From CBDCGV01 sp965216955 (GTDB taxonomy: Bacteria; Bacteroidota; Bacteroidia; Chitinophagales; JADIYW01): a DNA stretch of 64,000 bases. Shown in pieces: positions 1 to 8,399 of this stretch. Both the position numbers and the translations under genes were made by a program. Every line of letters starts with the position of its first letter. The first letter of the stretch is position 1. A model generated the notes under the pieces. It was given only the letters and a program-made list of their open reading frames with translations. It made no database searches and had not been told where the DNA came from. The stretch covers positions 248,001 to 312,000 of the forward strand of contig CBDCGV010000018.1 in NCBI GenBank assembly GCA_965216955.1. The letters run 5' to 3'.

Positions 1-116
1 TCATTTGGTTTTAATGTTTATAGGTTAATAACTAAGTCTCAATTCAATATTATTAATATTATTTTAATTTATCAACACTTTCTAACATTTTATTAAGTTT
101 TTCTACTTTTAACCTC

Positions 117-905
117 TTGATTCACCTGTACAGAATAGCATCCTACTTATCTTTTTTAAGGTCCTTAAACTTGGCTTCAAGGATTCATTCTCCTTATATT
201 TACGAATTAACAAAAAACGTAATATATGATAAAAGGAACTTTTATGATTTTCAAAAAATTGAAGGCTTAAGAAAAAAACTTTTAAAGAATAAAAAGCAAA
301 TTAACATAGTTGATTTGGGCGCTGGATCAAAAATTAAACGATCTCTTACAAAGTCTATTTCAGAAATTGCCAAGAACAGTGCGAAACAAAAAAAGTACGG
401 TCAACTTTTCTTTAAGCTTGTTAATCACAACAAGTATAAGACAATTATTGAGCTTGGGACCTCTCTTGGTATTAGTACTTCATACTTAGCTTCGGGGAAT
501 AAAAATGCGCAAGTAATTACAATTGAAGGAAGTAAGGAAATTGCAAAAATTGCACAAGAAAATTTCAACACCTTAAACCTTGACAACATCAAATCAATCA
601 ACGCCCCTTTCGATGAAGTAATTGATAATGTCTTAGAAGAAAGCAATCCCTTAGACTTATTATTTATTGATGGAAATCATCGAAAAGAAGCAACCATTCG
701 GTATTTTAAAAAATCCTTGGGTTTCATTCATGATCAATCGATTGTAATAATTGATGATATTTATTGGTCCAAAGAAATGACAGAAGCATGGGAATATATA
801 AAAGACCATCCTAAAGTTAGTGGCACCATAAATTTGTATCAATTAGGACTCGTTTTCTTTAATCCTAAAATGTTACAAAAAACTAATTATTATTTATTCT
901 TTTAA
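117..905 (+). CDS. class I SAM-dependent methyltransferase
   Basis: A 262-residue protein with a class I SAM-binding fold. The N-terminal segment contains HSPYIYEL, typical of a Bacteroidetes methyltransferase family. A VDLGAGS stretch follows near residue 65, the glycine-rich motif IIELGTSLGISTSY near residues 110-123, and LLFIDGNH near residue 180. The substrate is unknown. The start used is TTG at 117, because no in-frame ATG precedes the conserved HSPY segment; a start outside the window is excluded by in-frame stops. The gene lies 30 bp ahead of the TonB receptor and could be cotranscribed with it. Family is confident, function is not. Confidence 0.8.
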   Translation: MIHLYRIASYLSFLRSLNLASRIHSPYIYELTKNVIYDKRNFYDFQKIEGLRKKLLKNKKQINIVDLGAGSKIKRSLTKSISEIAKNSAKQKKYGQLFFKLVNHNKYKTIIELGTSLGISTSYLASGNKNAQVITIEGSKEIAKIAQENFNTLNLDNIKSINAPFDEVIDNVLEESNPLDLLFIDGNHRKEATIRYFKKSLGFIHDQSIVIIDDIYWSKEMTEAWEYIKDHPKVSGTINLYQLGLVFFNPKMLQKTNYYLFF

Positions 906-935
906 TGCTACTTTTATGTAAAACTTGATTTTTAC

Positions 936-3326
936 ATGAAGTTATTCAATGTTCTATTATTTTGTTTTCTCTATGCCAACATTTTAGCTCAAGATGGCAC
1001 ATTAAAAGGCATAGTTACAGATGCGTCAACTGGTGAAGGACTTATAGGAGTTAATTTATTTTCAGATAAAGGCGCAGGTACTTCTACAGGAATTAACGGC
1101 GATTATCAATTAAAATTAGTTCCAGGAAAACATGTTATTAAATGCACATATATTGGATTTACTCCATTTGAAAAAGAAGTTGATATAAAAGTTGATGAAG
1201 AAATTACACTTAATATCCCAATGTCTGCAGAAGCAATTAATATTGGTGAAGAGTTTGTAATTAGCGGTAGTAGGTATGAGAAAAAAGTTAGTGAAGAAGT
1301 AATATCCATTGAAATAATTAAACCTGATTTGATTGATAAAACTAATGCTACTAGACTTGATGATGTACTGAGAAAAGTATCGGGATTAAATGTCGCTGAT
1401 GGACAAGCTAATATCAGGGCTGGAAGTGGATGGAGCTATAGTATTGGGAGCCGTGTGGGAATGGTACTTGACGGTCAAAATTTAACGACTCCTGACAGAG
1501 GAAGTATAAAATGGCAATATCTTCCTTTAGAAACAATCGGTCAAATTGAAGTCTTAAAAGGTGCCTCTTCTGTTCTATATGGGTCATCTGCTATGAATGG
1601 AACTATTCACCTGCAAACTATTAAACCGAGTAGTATTCCAAAAACAAAGTTCGTTGCATATACCGGTATTTTGGATGAGCCCCAAAGAGAACAACTTAGA
1701 TGGTGGGATAAACCACCTAGATATAATGTTGGTGGTTATTTCTCCAGAGCACATAGGGTTAATGAAAAATTTGAATATGTAATTGGTTTAAATGCCAATT
1801 TTCAAAAGCTTGTATATAATGATTATGAAGATTATAATTTCAGAACCAACTTTAATTTTAAATGGTATAGCCCTAGAAGAGACAAACTGACCTATGGTTT
1901 AAGAGGGAACATTATGCGATATAAAGAATCCGAATTCCTTTTTTGGAGTAATTCTGCCGACAGTGCACTTGTCCCAATAGAACCAATTGAGTATTGGTAT
2001 AGAAATATAAATATTGATCCCTTTGTAGTAAAATATGACAAAAAGGGAAATAGACATGAGGTAAGATCACGACTTACTTATTACGACCCGGACCACGGAG
2101 TTATTGCGAGTTCTATAAATGGAGAATATATCTTTTCAAGGAGCTGGGAGAAAAAATGGAGTCTAATTGCAGGAGTAAGCAATCAATTTATTATGGCCAG
2201 TGATGATGCTTTTGATGGCTCAAGAAAAGCAAATTTTACCGCTTTTTATGTTCAAGCTGATAAAAAGTTTGACCGATTATCTCTTACCGGGGGTATGAGA
2301 ACCGAGCTTTATAAACTTGAAGATGAGTTTGCTGCAACTTATGCTATTACTAAGGGCACCGATGATATTGAAGGCATAAAGCATTTGCCACTTCCTCTAA
2401 TGAGATTTGGATTAAATTATAGAGCATTTAAAGACACCTATTTCAGATTCAATATTGGACAAGCATTTAGACTCCCTAGTTTTGCAGAAGTATTTACCAA
2501 CTATGAATTTGCAGACATATATATCTTCGACAATCCTGATTTACAGCCAGAATACGGGTGGACTTCAGAAATTGGCTTCAAACAAATTTTAGGTAAGGAA
2601 TCAGATATCTATTCCGGTTCTATCGATTTTGCTTTTTATTGGCAAGAATATAAAGATCTAATAGAATTTTTTGTCGCGGGTGATAGCGCCGTAAACGACA
2701 ATAATGAAACTATTTTTGCAGTAGGCTTAAAAGCACAGAATATCAGTGATGCAAGAATTGCTGGGTATGAGGTCACTATGAAAAATTCTTTTTCATTCAA
2801 AAATGATCATCAACTAAATATAGATCTGGGATACACTTATGCATTCCCAATCAATCTTGCTTCCGAAGATGGCAGCAGTCTTAAAAACGTTGGTTCCTTT
2901 CTCAAGTCTTTGTTCAAAAGTGCCGGAAAAATTGAGAATTCAAAACATTTAAGTGCTGCTAGCAAAAGTAGTTCATTTGAAACTGTTGGAGTGGCCTTAC
3001 TTAAATACAGAAATAGACACTTAGCCACTTTTAATTTAGAATATGAAAATAAATCCATGTTACTTGGTGTATATGCAAGATATTATAGTGCAATAGAAAA
3101 TGGAGATTTCTTGTTTGATCAATACATTGAAGATATCGTCTCTTATTGGGAAAGTGTATATCCAAAGGGAGAATGGGTATTAGATGTTAATATTGGTAAA
3201 AAAATAAAAGAAAAGCACACTATCTCATTGAATATTAAAAACATAACTAATAATGAGTATTCTTTAAGACTTGCCAAGATAGATCCACCAAGGTCTTACA
3301 CCTTACAATACAAATTAGAATTTTAG
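936..3326 (+). CDS. TonB-dependent outer-membrane receptor
   Basis: A 796-residue outer-membrane receptor. It has a signal peptide (residues 1-18, ending ANILAQ), a carboxypeptidase-like regulatory (CarbopepD_reg-like) domain at about 22-100, a plug domain at about 120-230 with the conserved QIEVLKGASSVLYGSSAMNG stretch, and a beta-barrel. It ends in an aromatic residue (YKLEF), as barrels do for BAM recognition. It should import a scarce ligand such as a siderophore, cobalamin or a peptide, energised by TonB-ExbBD. The ligand cannot be told from the sequence and no SusD partner is adjacent, so it is not a typical SusCD glycan pair. Confidence 0.9.
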   Translation: MKLFNVLLFCFLYANILAQDGTLKGIVTDASTGEGLIGVNLFSDKGAGTSTGINGDYQLKLVPGKHVIKCTYIGFTPFEKEVDIKVDEEITLNIPMSAEAINIGEEFVISGSRYEKKVSEEVISIEIIKPDLIDKTNATRLDDVLRKVSGLNVADGQANIRAGSGWSYSIGSRVGMVLDGQNLTTPDRGSIKWQYLPLETIGQIEVLKGASSVLYGSSAMNGTIHLQTIKPSSIPKTKFVAYTGILDEPQREQLRWWDKPPRYNVGGYFSRAHRVNEKFEYVIGLNANFQKLVYNDYEDYNFRTNFNFKWYSPRRDKLTYGLRGNIMRYKESEFLFWSNSADSALVPIEPIEYWYRNINIDPFVVKYDKKGNRHEVRSRLTYYDPDHGVIASSINGEYIFSRSWEKKWSLIAGVSNQFIMASDDAFDGSRKANFTAFYVQADKKFDRLSLTGGMRTELYKLEDEFAATYAITKGTDDIEGIKHLPLPLMRFGLNYRAFKDTYFRFNIGQAFRLPSFAEVFTNYEFADIYIFDNPDLQPEYGWTSEIGFKQILGKESDIYSGSIDFAFYWQEYKDLIEFFVAGDSAVNDNNETIFAVGLKAQNISDARIAGYEVTMKNSFSFKNDHQLNIDLGYTYAFPINLASEDGSSLKNVGSFLKSLFKSAGKIENSKHLSAASKSSSFETVGVALLKYRNRHLATFNLEYENKSMLLGVYARYYSAIENGDFLFDQYIEDIVSYWESVYPKGEWVLDVNIGKKIKEKHTISLNIKNITNNEYSLRLAKIDPPRSYTLQYKLEF

Positions 3327-3368
3327 AAAAATTAACTATTTAGTGAACTATTTAATGTTTAAAATAGT

Positions 3369-3376
3369 TATATTTG
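3369..3376 (+). promoter_or_regulatory. Bacteroidetes -7 box (TATATTTG) for candidate sRNA
   Basis: TATATTTG matches the Bacteroidetes sigma-ABfr -7 consensus TAnnTTTG. It sits in an intergenic region with no ORF downstream on this strand, about 60 bp before a structured, U-tract-terminated element. This suggests independent transcription of a short RNA starting near 3383. The -33 element is not clear. Confidence 0.45.
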
Positions 3377-3382
3377 TGACAG

Positions 3383-3525
3383 TTCTTGAAGAGTATTGGA
3401 TATAACATTATATCAAAATATATAATCTTTTATGGTTATCCCCAGATTGATTTGCAATGAATTAATCTTTTGGATTAAAGGAGTTTTTGGGGGTTTCTCC
3501 TTTAGTTCGTGGGATAACCTTTTTT
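3383..3525 (+). ncRNA. candidate structured small RNA with three-way junction and terminator
   Basis: This intergenic element has an outer stem GGTTATCCC (3434-3442) with GGGATAACC (3511-3519), followed at once by a run of six T. Inside it are two further stems: AGATTGATT (3444-3452) with AATTAATCT (3460-3468), and AAAGGAG (3477-3483) with CTCCTTT (3497-3503) enclosing a G-rich loop. Together they make a compact three-way junction ending as an intrinsic terminator. A TAnnTTTG box lies upstream at 3369. It could simply be a complex terminator for the receptor gene, but the promoter and the nested stems favour a discrete RNA of about 140 nt. The 5' end is inferred. Confidence 0.4.
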
Positions 3526-3607
3526 ATTTTAAGGGATTTCCATTTTCTTTTTAAGTATTAAATTTCTTCAGCTAAACTTTCAACTTTTTCTTAAAATTTA
3601 GCTTTTA

Positions 3608-4243
3608 CTACTTATTTTTCTTTTTGAAATCACCTCTTTTAACGGCCTTTATAAATTCAGCCCAAGCAAAAGGATTTAACAATTGTATAGGAGCTGCTTG
3701 TCCAGCATAATATACCTTATTTACATATTCTTTAACATATTGATCAAAGTTTTCCTTTCCATCATAAGGAATAATTTGGTCAAAATCTTCAAGATTGGCT
3801 TTAGCAAAATTATCTTTTGCTAATTCAACTAAATCATCTGGTACCTCAAGATTGATAAATGCTTGTCTAAACTGTTGTTTAGTTGGCCAAGGGTATATTT
3901 CAACCTCTTTTAAAGTAAAAGTATCTCTATCGAGTTCTATCTTTGTAGAATAACTTTTTTTCTTTACCTCTGTTGGCAAGACTATCTCATATAGCTTATG
4001 TCCTAATGACTGCACAATAATGGTGTCTCCTGTACCAACTGCAAATGAAAAGAAACCTTCCATATTAGTAATGGTTCCTCTATATTCATGTTTTATATAG
4101 ATGGTTGCAAAAGGGATGGGAACGTCCAATTTCTTATCATGTATTAAGCCAGAAAATTGGATAATCTCTCTCCCTTCTGCTTTTACATTGATCAAAAAGA
4201 AAAACAACACTAAAAATGTAAAAAATCTTTTCACTAATAACAT
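3608..4243 (-). CDS. carboxypeptidase-like regulatory domain protein
   Basis: A 211-residue exported protein with a signal peptide (hydrophobic FFTFLVLFFFLINVKA, residues about 7-22) and a CarboxypepD_reg-like beta-sandwich at about 28-105. The family hallmark 'PIPFATIYIKHEYRGTITN' followed by MEGFFSF is present. The C-terminal half is charged and has no recognisable domain. The domain is usually the N-terminal module of TonB receptors, but here it stands alone. It is probably periplasmic or surface associated. It lies convergent with the receptor gene and divergent from the acylase. The role is unknown. Confidence 0.72.
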   Translation of the reverse strand: MLLVKRFFTFLVLFFFLINVKAEGREIIQFSGLIHDKKLDVPIPFATIYIKHEYRGTITNMEGFFSFAVGTGDTIIVQSLGHKLYEIVLPTEVKKKSYSTKIELDRDTFTLKEVEIYPWPTKQQFRQAFINLEVPDDLVELAKDNFAKANLEDFDQIIPYDGKENFDQYVKEYVNKVYYAGQAAPIQLLNPFAWAEFIKAVKRGDFKKKNK

Positions 4244-4329
4244 GGACTTGTCTAATTCAAAGATGGCTTAATTTGTTTAACAAATTGAGCAATTTACTTT
4301 TTTTAACTTTATGGAAATAATCGTGCAGA

Positions 4330-6726
4330 ATGAGAAAGCTAAGAGCATTTGTAGCAGTAGCTATTTTGATCTTAATAATTGTTTTATTAAATAGATCTAC
4401 GAGGGCTTTACCTGCTATGGGAAAGTTACTAAGTCCCTCTCAAGGTTTATGGCAAAATGCTGAAAATCACAAAAAAAACAAACCTAAGGTCATCTCAATA
4501 AATGCCCCTAATGAGAAAGTAAGTGTTTATTATGATGATCGTGCGATACCTCATCTCTTTGCAGAAAATGAAGAAGATTTGCTTTTTACTCAGGGCTATA
4601 TTATTGCAAAAGATCGATTGTGGCAAATGGAATTGCAAACACTTGCCGCAGCAGGAAGAATAAGTGAGATTGTTGGTAATCGAGAAGAAGCATTGGAGCA
4701 CGATAGACTATTTAGACGATTAGGCTTAGCCAAAATAGCCAAAGAAACAGTTGAGACATTTGAAAATGATGAAGACAAATATTTGATACAAGCATTTACA
4801 AATGGTATAAATATGTACATCAATTCTATCAAACCTAAAAACCTTCCTATAGAATATAAGTTAATGGGCTATAAACCAGAGCCATGGTCACTAGAAAAAA
4901 GCGTTTTGCTTCAAAAAATCATGGCACATGATTTATCTGGAAGAGATTATGATATTGAGTTCACCAATGCATTAAATCTCTTAGGAAAAGAAATGTTTGA
5001 AGTCTTATATCCTGATTTCCCTAAGGGTGTTGATCCTATTATCCCCTCTTCTAAAAGCTGGAATTTTAACCCTATCCGACCTATTCCACTTAAGGATACC
5101 TCCTTTGCACAAATGATTCTCCATCCAACGCACAAGATTGCCCCAAAAAACATAGGTAGCAATAATTGGGCTGTATCAGGAAAAAAAACAGCGAGTGGTG
5201 CACCTATTCTTTGTAACGATCCGCATTTAGGGCTTACCTTCCCCTCTATTTGGTATGAAATGCAACTATCCTGTCCAACCATCAATGTCTATGGTGTTAC
5301 AATACCAGGAGCTCCTGGTATTATCATAGGGTTCAATGAGCGTATTGCTTGGGGTGTGACAAATTCTTCATGGGATGTACGAGATTGGTATAAAGTAGAT
5401 TTTAAACCTGGAGATAAAGATTATTATCAACTTGGGAATGAATACATTGCCTTTGAAAAAAGAATTGAAGTTATCAAAGTAAAAGGTCATAAAGATTTTA
5501 TTGACACTGTACTTTGGACAGTTGTTGGCCCCATTGTTTATGACCAGTCATTTGGAGATAAAAATGACAAGCAACCCTTGGCTATGAATTGGCAAGCATT
5601 AGAAACCTCTAATGAAGCCAAAACATTTTTAAAACTCAATAAAGCCCAAAATCACAGTGATTACTTAGAAGCTTTAGAGCACTATACTTCTCCAGCTCAA
5701 AATTTTGTTTATGCAGATATAGATAATAATATTGCTATTAAACAAAATGGAAAATACAAAGTTCAAAGTAAAGATGGAGGCAAATTTGTCACTGAATTAA
5801 AAAATATAAACCTCAAGGCATTAGATAATTACATTCCATATAAACACCTTCCCTACATTAAAAACCCATATAGAAATTTTGTTGCCTCAGCAAATCAACA
5901 TCCAACAACAAGTCGCTATCCATATTATTATAATGGCATTTACGAATACTATAGAAATCGAAGGATAAACAACCAACTTAAAAAAATGAAAAATGCCAGA
6001 CCCGTTGATATGATGCACCTTCAAAATGACAATTACTATTTGATGGCAGCTGAAAACTTACCGTTCATGCTAAGAAAGATAGATATAAATAAACTCGATA
6101 ATCATAAAAATCGAATTTTCCAGTCACTCAAAAAATGGGATTTTGATGCTGACTACAAGTATAAAGCCCCTTCATATTTTCAGCAATGGTGGATAGAACT
6201 AAAAGCAATGATCTGGGATGAACTTCAAAATCAAGAAGTTGAACTAATTGATCCTGAGGATTATACAACAGCGGCATTAATGCGACAACAGCCTAACCAT
6301 ATAGTTTTCGATATAAAAGCAACTAGTGATACAGAGAGTGTTTCAGACCTTATTAGTACTTCTTTTGATAAGATGTGTGATCATTTTAAAATACTAGATG
6401 TTGAAAATCACGTTTGGCAGAAATACAAACATACCGCCATTACGCATCTGTCATCTCTAAGCGCTTTCAGCAAAAATGAAATTCCAATTGGAGGTCATGG
6501 AAATTGTGTTAATGCTGCAGATAGTATATGGGGACCATCATGGAGAATGATTGTTGAGCTTAAAAAGGACAATATAGAAGCATATGGAGTATACCCTGGT
6601 GGACAATCCGGAAACCCTGGAAGTAAAAATTATGACAACTTTGTGGATAAATGGGCAGCAGGAGAATACTATAAATTGCATTTCTTCACATCTGAAGAAG
6701 AAGCAAAATCATTAATTAAAAAATAA
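4330..6726 (+). CDS. penicillin acylase family Ntn-hydrolase
   Basis: A 798-residue member of the penicillin amidase (peptidase S45) family. An N-terminal signal or anchor helix (AILILIIVLL) is followed by the alpha chain, a spacer, and the beta chain that should start at Ser277 in NIGSNNWAVSG. That serine is the expected autocatalytic N-terminal nucleophile. The C-terminal GQSGNPGSKNYDNF segment is also conserved in the family. Members hydrolyse amide bonds in beta-lactams, acyl-homoserine lactones or other N-acyl amides; the substrate cannot be assigned here. It heads a tight cluster with a small membrane protein (8-bp gap) and two beta-oxidation genes, so released acyl chains may be degraded by its neighbours (inference). 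Confidence 0.9.
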   Translation: MRKLRAFVAVAILILIIVLLNRSTRALPAMGKLLSPSQGLWQNAENHKKNKPKVISINAPNEKVSVYYDDRAIPHLFAENEEDLLFTQGYIIAKDRLWQMELQTLAAAGRISEIVGNREEALEHDRLFRRLGLAKIAKETVETFENDEDKYLIQAFTNGINMYINSIKPKNLPIEYKLMGYKPEPWSLEKSVLLQKIMAHDLSGRDYDIEFTNALNLLGKEMFEVLYPDFPKGVDPIIPSSKSWNFNPIRPIPLKDTSFAQMILHPTHKIAPKNIGSNNWAVSGKKTASGAPILCNDPHLGLTFPSIWYEMQLSCPTINVYGVTIPGAPGIIIGFNERIAWGVTNSSWDVRDWYKVDFKPGDKDYYQLGNEYIAFEKRIEVIKVKGHKDFIDTVLWTVVGPIVYDQSFGDKNDKQPLAMNWQALETSNEAKTFLKLNKAQNHSDYLEALEHYTSPAQNFVYADIDNNIAIKQNGKYKVQSKDGGKFVTELKNINLKALDNYIPYKHLPYIKNPYRNFVASANQHPTTSRYPYYYNGIYEYYRNRRINNQLKKMKNARPVDMMHLQNDNYYLMAAENLPFMLRKIDINKLDNHKNRIFQSLKKWDFDADYKYKAPSYFQQWWIELKAMIWDELQNQEVELIDPEDYTTAALMRQQPNHIVFDIKATSDTESVSDLISTSFDKMCDHFKILDVENHVWQKYKHTAITHLSSLSAFSKNEIPIGGHGNCVNAADSIWGPSWRMIVELKKDNIEAYGVYPGGQSGNPGSKNYDNFVDKWAAGEYYKLHFFTSEEEAKSLIKK

Positions 6727-6734
6727 GTAGTCCA

Positions 6735-7139
6735 ATGATATTTTTCATAAAAACGTTGCTCATAGCCATTCTAACTTCTGTTGCCATTCCTTTTTTACCA
6801 TGGTATACAGCGGCTGCAATTGCCTGTTTAATCGGTGCACTCTTTGATGACCGACTAGAATTCAGCTTTCTTTCAGGCTTTGTAGGTGTTGGAGTTTCCT
6901 GGGCGCTCTTTATACTTATTATCAATCAACTCAATCATGGTGTTCTCGCGGAAAAAATGGCAGCTGTTTTTGCAGGAAGCTTGGGAAACTGGTTAAATAC
7001 AACAATGTTAATTTGTATTTCTATATTTATTGGCGCTTTGATTGGAGGCTTAGGTGCAATAACAGGTTCTTTAATAAGAGAAGCGCGTGGCGCAAGAAGC
7101 AGAAGACGGAGAACATCTACTTATAAATTGAACATATAA
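6735..7139 (+). CDS. small four-helix membrane protein
   Basis: A 134-residue integral membrane protein. About four hydrophobic helices are visible, roughly residues 3-20, 24-40, 47-65 and 92-115. They are followed by a basic cytoplasmic tail (REARGARSRRRR) that fixes the C terminus inside by the positive-inside rule. I do not recognise a functional family. The gene is 8 bp after the acylase gene and 17 bp before the thiolase gene, so it is probably cotranscribed with them. Confidence 0.65.
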   Translation: MIFFIKTLLIAILTSVAIPFLPWYTAAAIACLIGALFDDRLEFSFLSGFVGVGVSWALFILIINQLNHGVLAEKMAAVFAGSLGNWLNTTMLICISIFIGALIGGLGAITGSLIREARGARSRRRRTSTYKLNI

Positions 7140-7156
7140 AACAAAAATAGTTAGAA

Positions 7157-8371
7157 ATGAGTAATACAGAAGCTTATATTTTTGATGCTGTAAGAACCCC
7201 TAGAGGAAGAGGGAAAAAAGGAGTTGGATCGCTTTACGAGTCCAAACCCATTGATCTTCTAGTAACATTATTTAATGCATTAAAGGAAAGAAACAATCTA
7301 GATACGTCTCAAGTGGAAGATGTTATATTAGGATGTGTAACTCCCGTAGGGGATCAAGGTGGTAATATTGCAAAATTAGCTCCTCAATATGCAGGTTGGG
7401 ATTTGTCAGTGCCTGGTTTTCAATTAAATAGATTTTGTGCTTCAGGATTAGAAGCCACTAACTTGGCAGCAATGAAAATACGTTCAGGTTGGCAACACAT
7501 GGTTGTAGCTGGCGGAGTTGAATCAATGTCAAGAGTTCCTATGGGGTCAGATGGAGGGGCATGGGTTTTAGATCCAGCTGTAAATAGTGCTACTAATTTT
7601 GTCCCACAGGGAATAAGTGCGGATTTAATTGCCTCTATAGAAGGTTTTTCTAGAGCGGATGTAGATAGTTATGCTATCCAATCGCAAAAAAGAGCAAAGC
7701 ATGCATGGAATAATGGTTATTTCAACAAATCTGTTATTCCAGTAAAAGATGGCAACGGATTGACAATACTTGAGTATGATGAACACATGCGACCTGAAAC
7801 GACAGTTGAAGATTTAGGTAATTTAAACCCTTCTTTTCAGATGATGGGAGAAATGGGATTTGATGCAGTAGCGCTTCAAAAATATCCCCATTTAGAAAAA
7901 ATTGATCATGTCCACCATGCAGGAAACTCTTCAGGTATTGTAGATGGTGCAGCATTGGTATTAATAGGTTCTAAAGAAAAAGGAGAAGAAATGGGTTTAA
8001 AGCCACGTGCTAAAATAGTAACCGCGGCTGTTACAAGTACGGAGCCTACTATTATGTTAACAGGTCCTGGTCCAGCATCTAAGAAAGCTTTAAAACAAGC
8101 AGGTATGACCACTAACGACATTGATCTTTTTGAAATGAATGAAGCCTTTGCATCTGCTGTTTTAAGATTACAAAGAGATCTTGACATTCCTAGTGACAAG
8201 CTCAATGTTAATGGCGGTGCTATAGCAATGGGACACCCTTTAGGGGCCACAGGAGCTATGATTCTTGGCACTATGGTCGATGAACTGGAAAGAGCAGATA
8301 AAGAAACTGCTTTAGTAACACTTTGTGTTGGAGGAGGAATGGGCGTTACAACAATAATTGAACGCTGTTAA
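7157..8371 (+). CDS. fadA: acetyl-CoA acyltransferase (thiolase)
   Basis: A 404-residue thiolase that carries out the final thiolytic cleavage of fatty-acid beta-oxidation (or its reverse). The nucleophilic cysteine is Cys94 in NRFCASGLEA. The C-terminal GGAIAMGHPLGATGA motif carries the catalytic His, and LCVGGGMG carries the second catalytic Cys. Length is normal for the family. It is followed 28 bp later by a FadJ/FadB-like multifunctional enzyme, the classic pairing of a beta-oxidation complex. The substrate chain length, and so the fadA versus fadI assignment, is not resolved. Confidence 0.9.
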   Translation: MSNTEAYIFDAVRTPRGRGKKGVGSLYESKPIDLLVTLFNALKERNNLDTSQVEDVILGCVTPVGDQGGNIAKLAPQYAGWDLSVPGFQLNRFCASGLEATNLAAMKIRSGWQHMVVAGGVESMSRVPMGSDGGAWVLDPAVNSATNFVPQGISADLIASIEGFSRADVDSYAIQSQKRAKHAWNNGYFNKSVIPVKDGNGLTILEYDEHMRPETTVEDLGNLNPSFQMMGEMGFDAVALQKYPHLEKIDHVHHAGNSSGIVDGAALVLIGSKEKGEEMGLKPRAKIVTAAVTSTEPTIMLTGPGPASKKALKQAGMTTNDIDLFEMNEAFASAVLRLQRDLDIPSDKLNVNGGAIAMGHPLGATGAMILGTMVDELERADKETALVTLCVGGGMGVTTIIERC

Positions 8372-8399
8372 GTTTAAAATTGCAAAACTCAAAATTAAA

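Noticed and set aside
1..116. Gene fragment at the left end of the window
   Set aside because: The first 116 bases are AT-rich with stops in all frames; nothing recognisable.
7906..8271. 121-codon antisense ORF within the thiolase gene
   Set aside because: Shadow of a strongly conserved coding region; the translation shows no protein features.
8358..8399. TTG start of the FadJ-like gene inside the thiolase gene
   Set aside because: It adds a lysine-rich extension not typical of the family; ATG at 8400 fits better.
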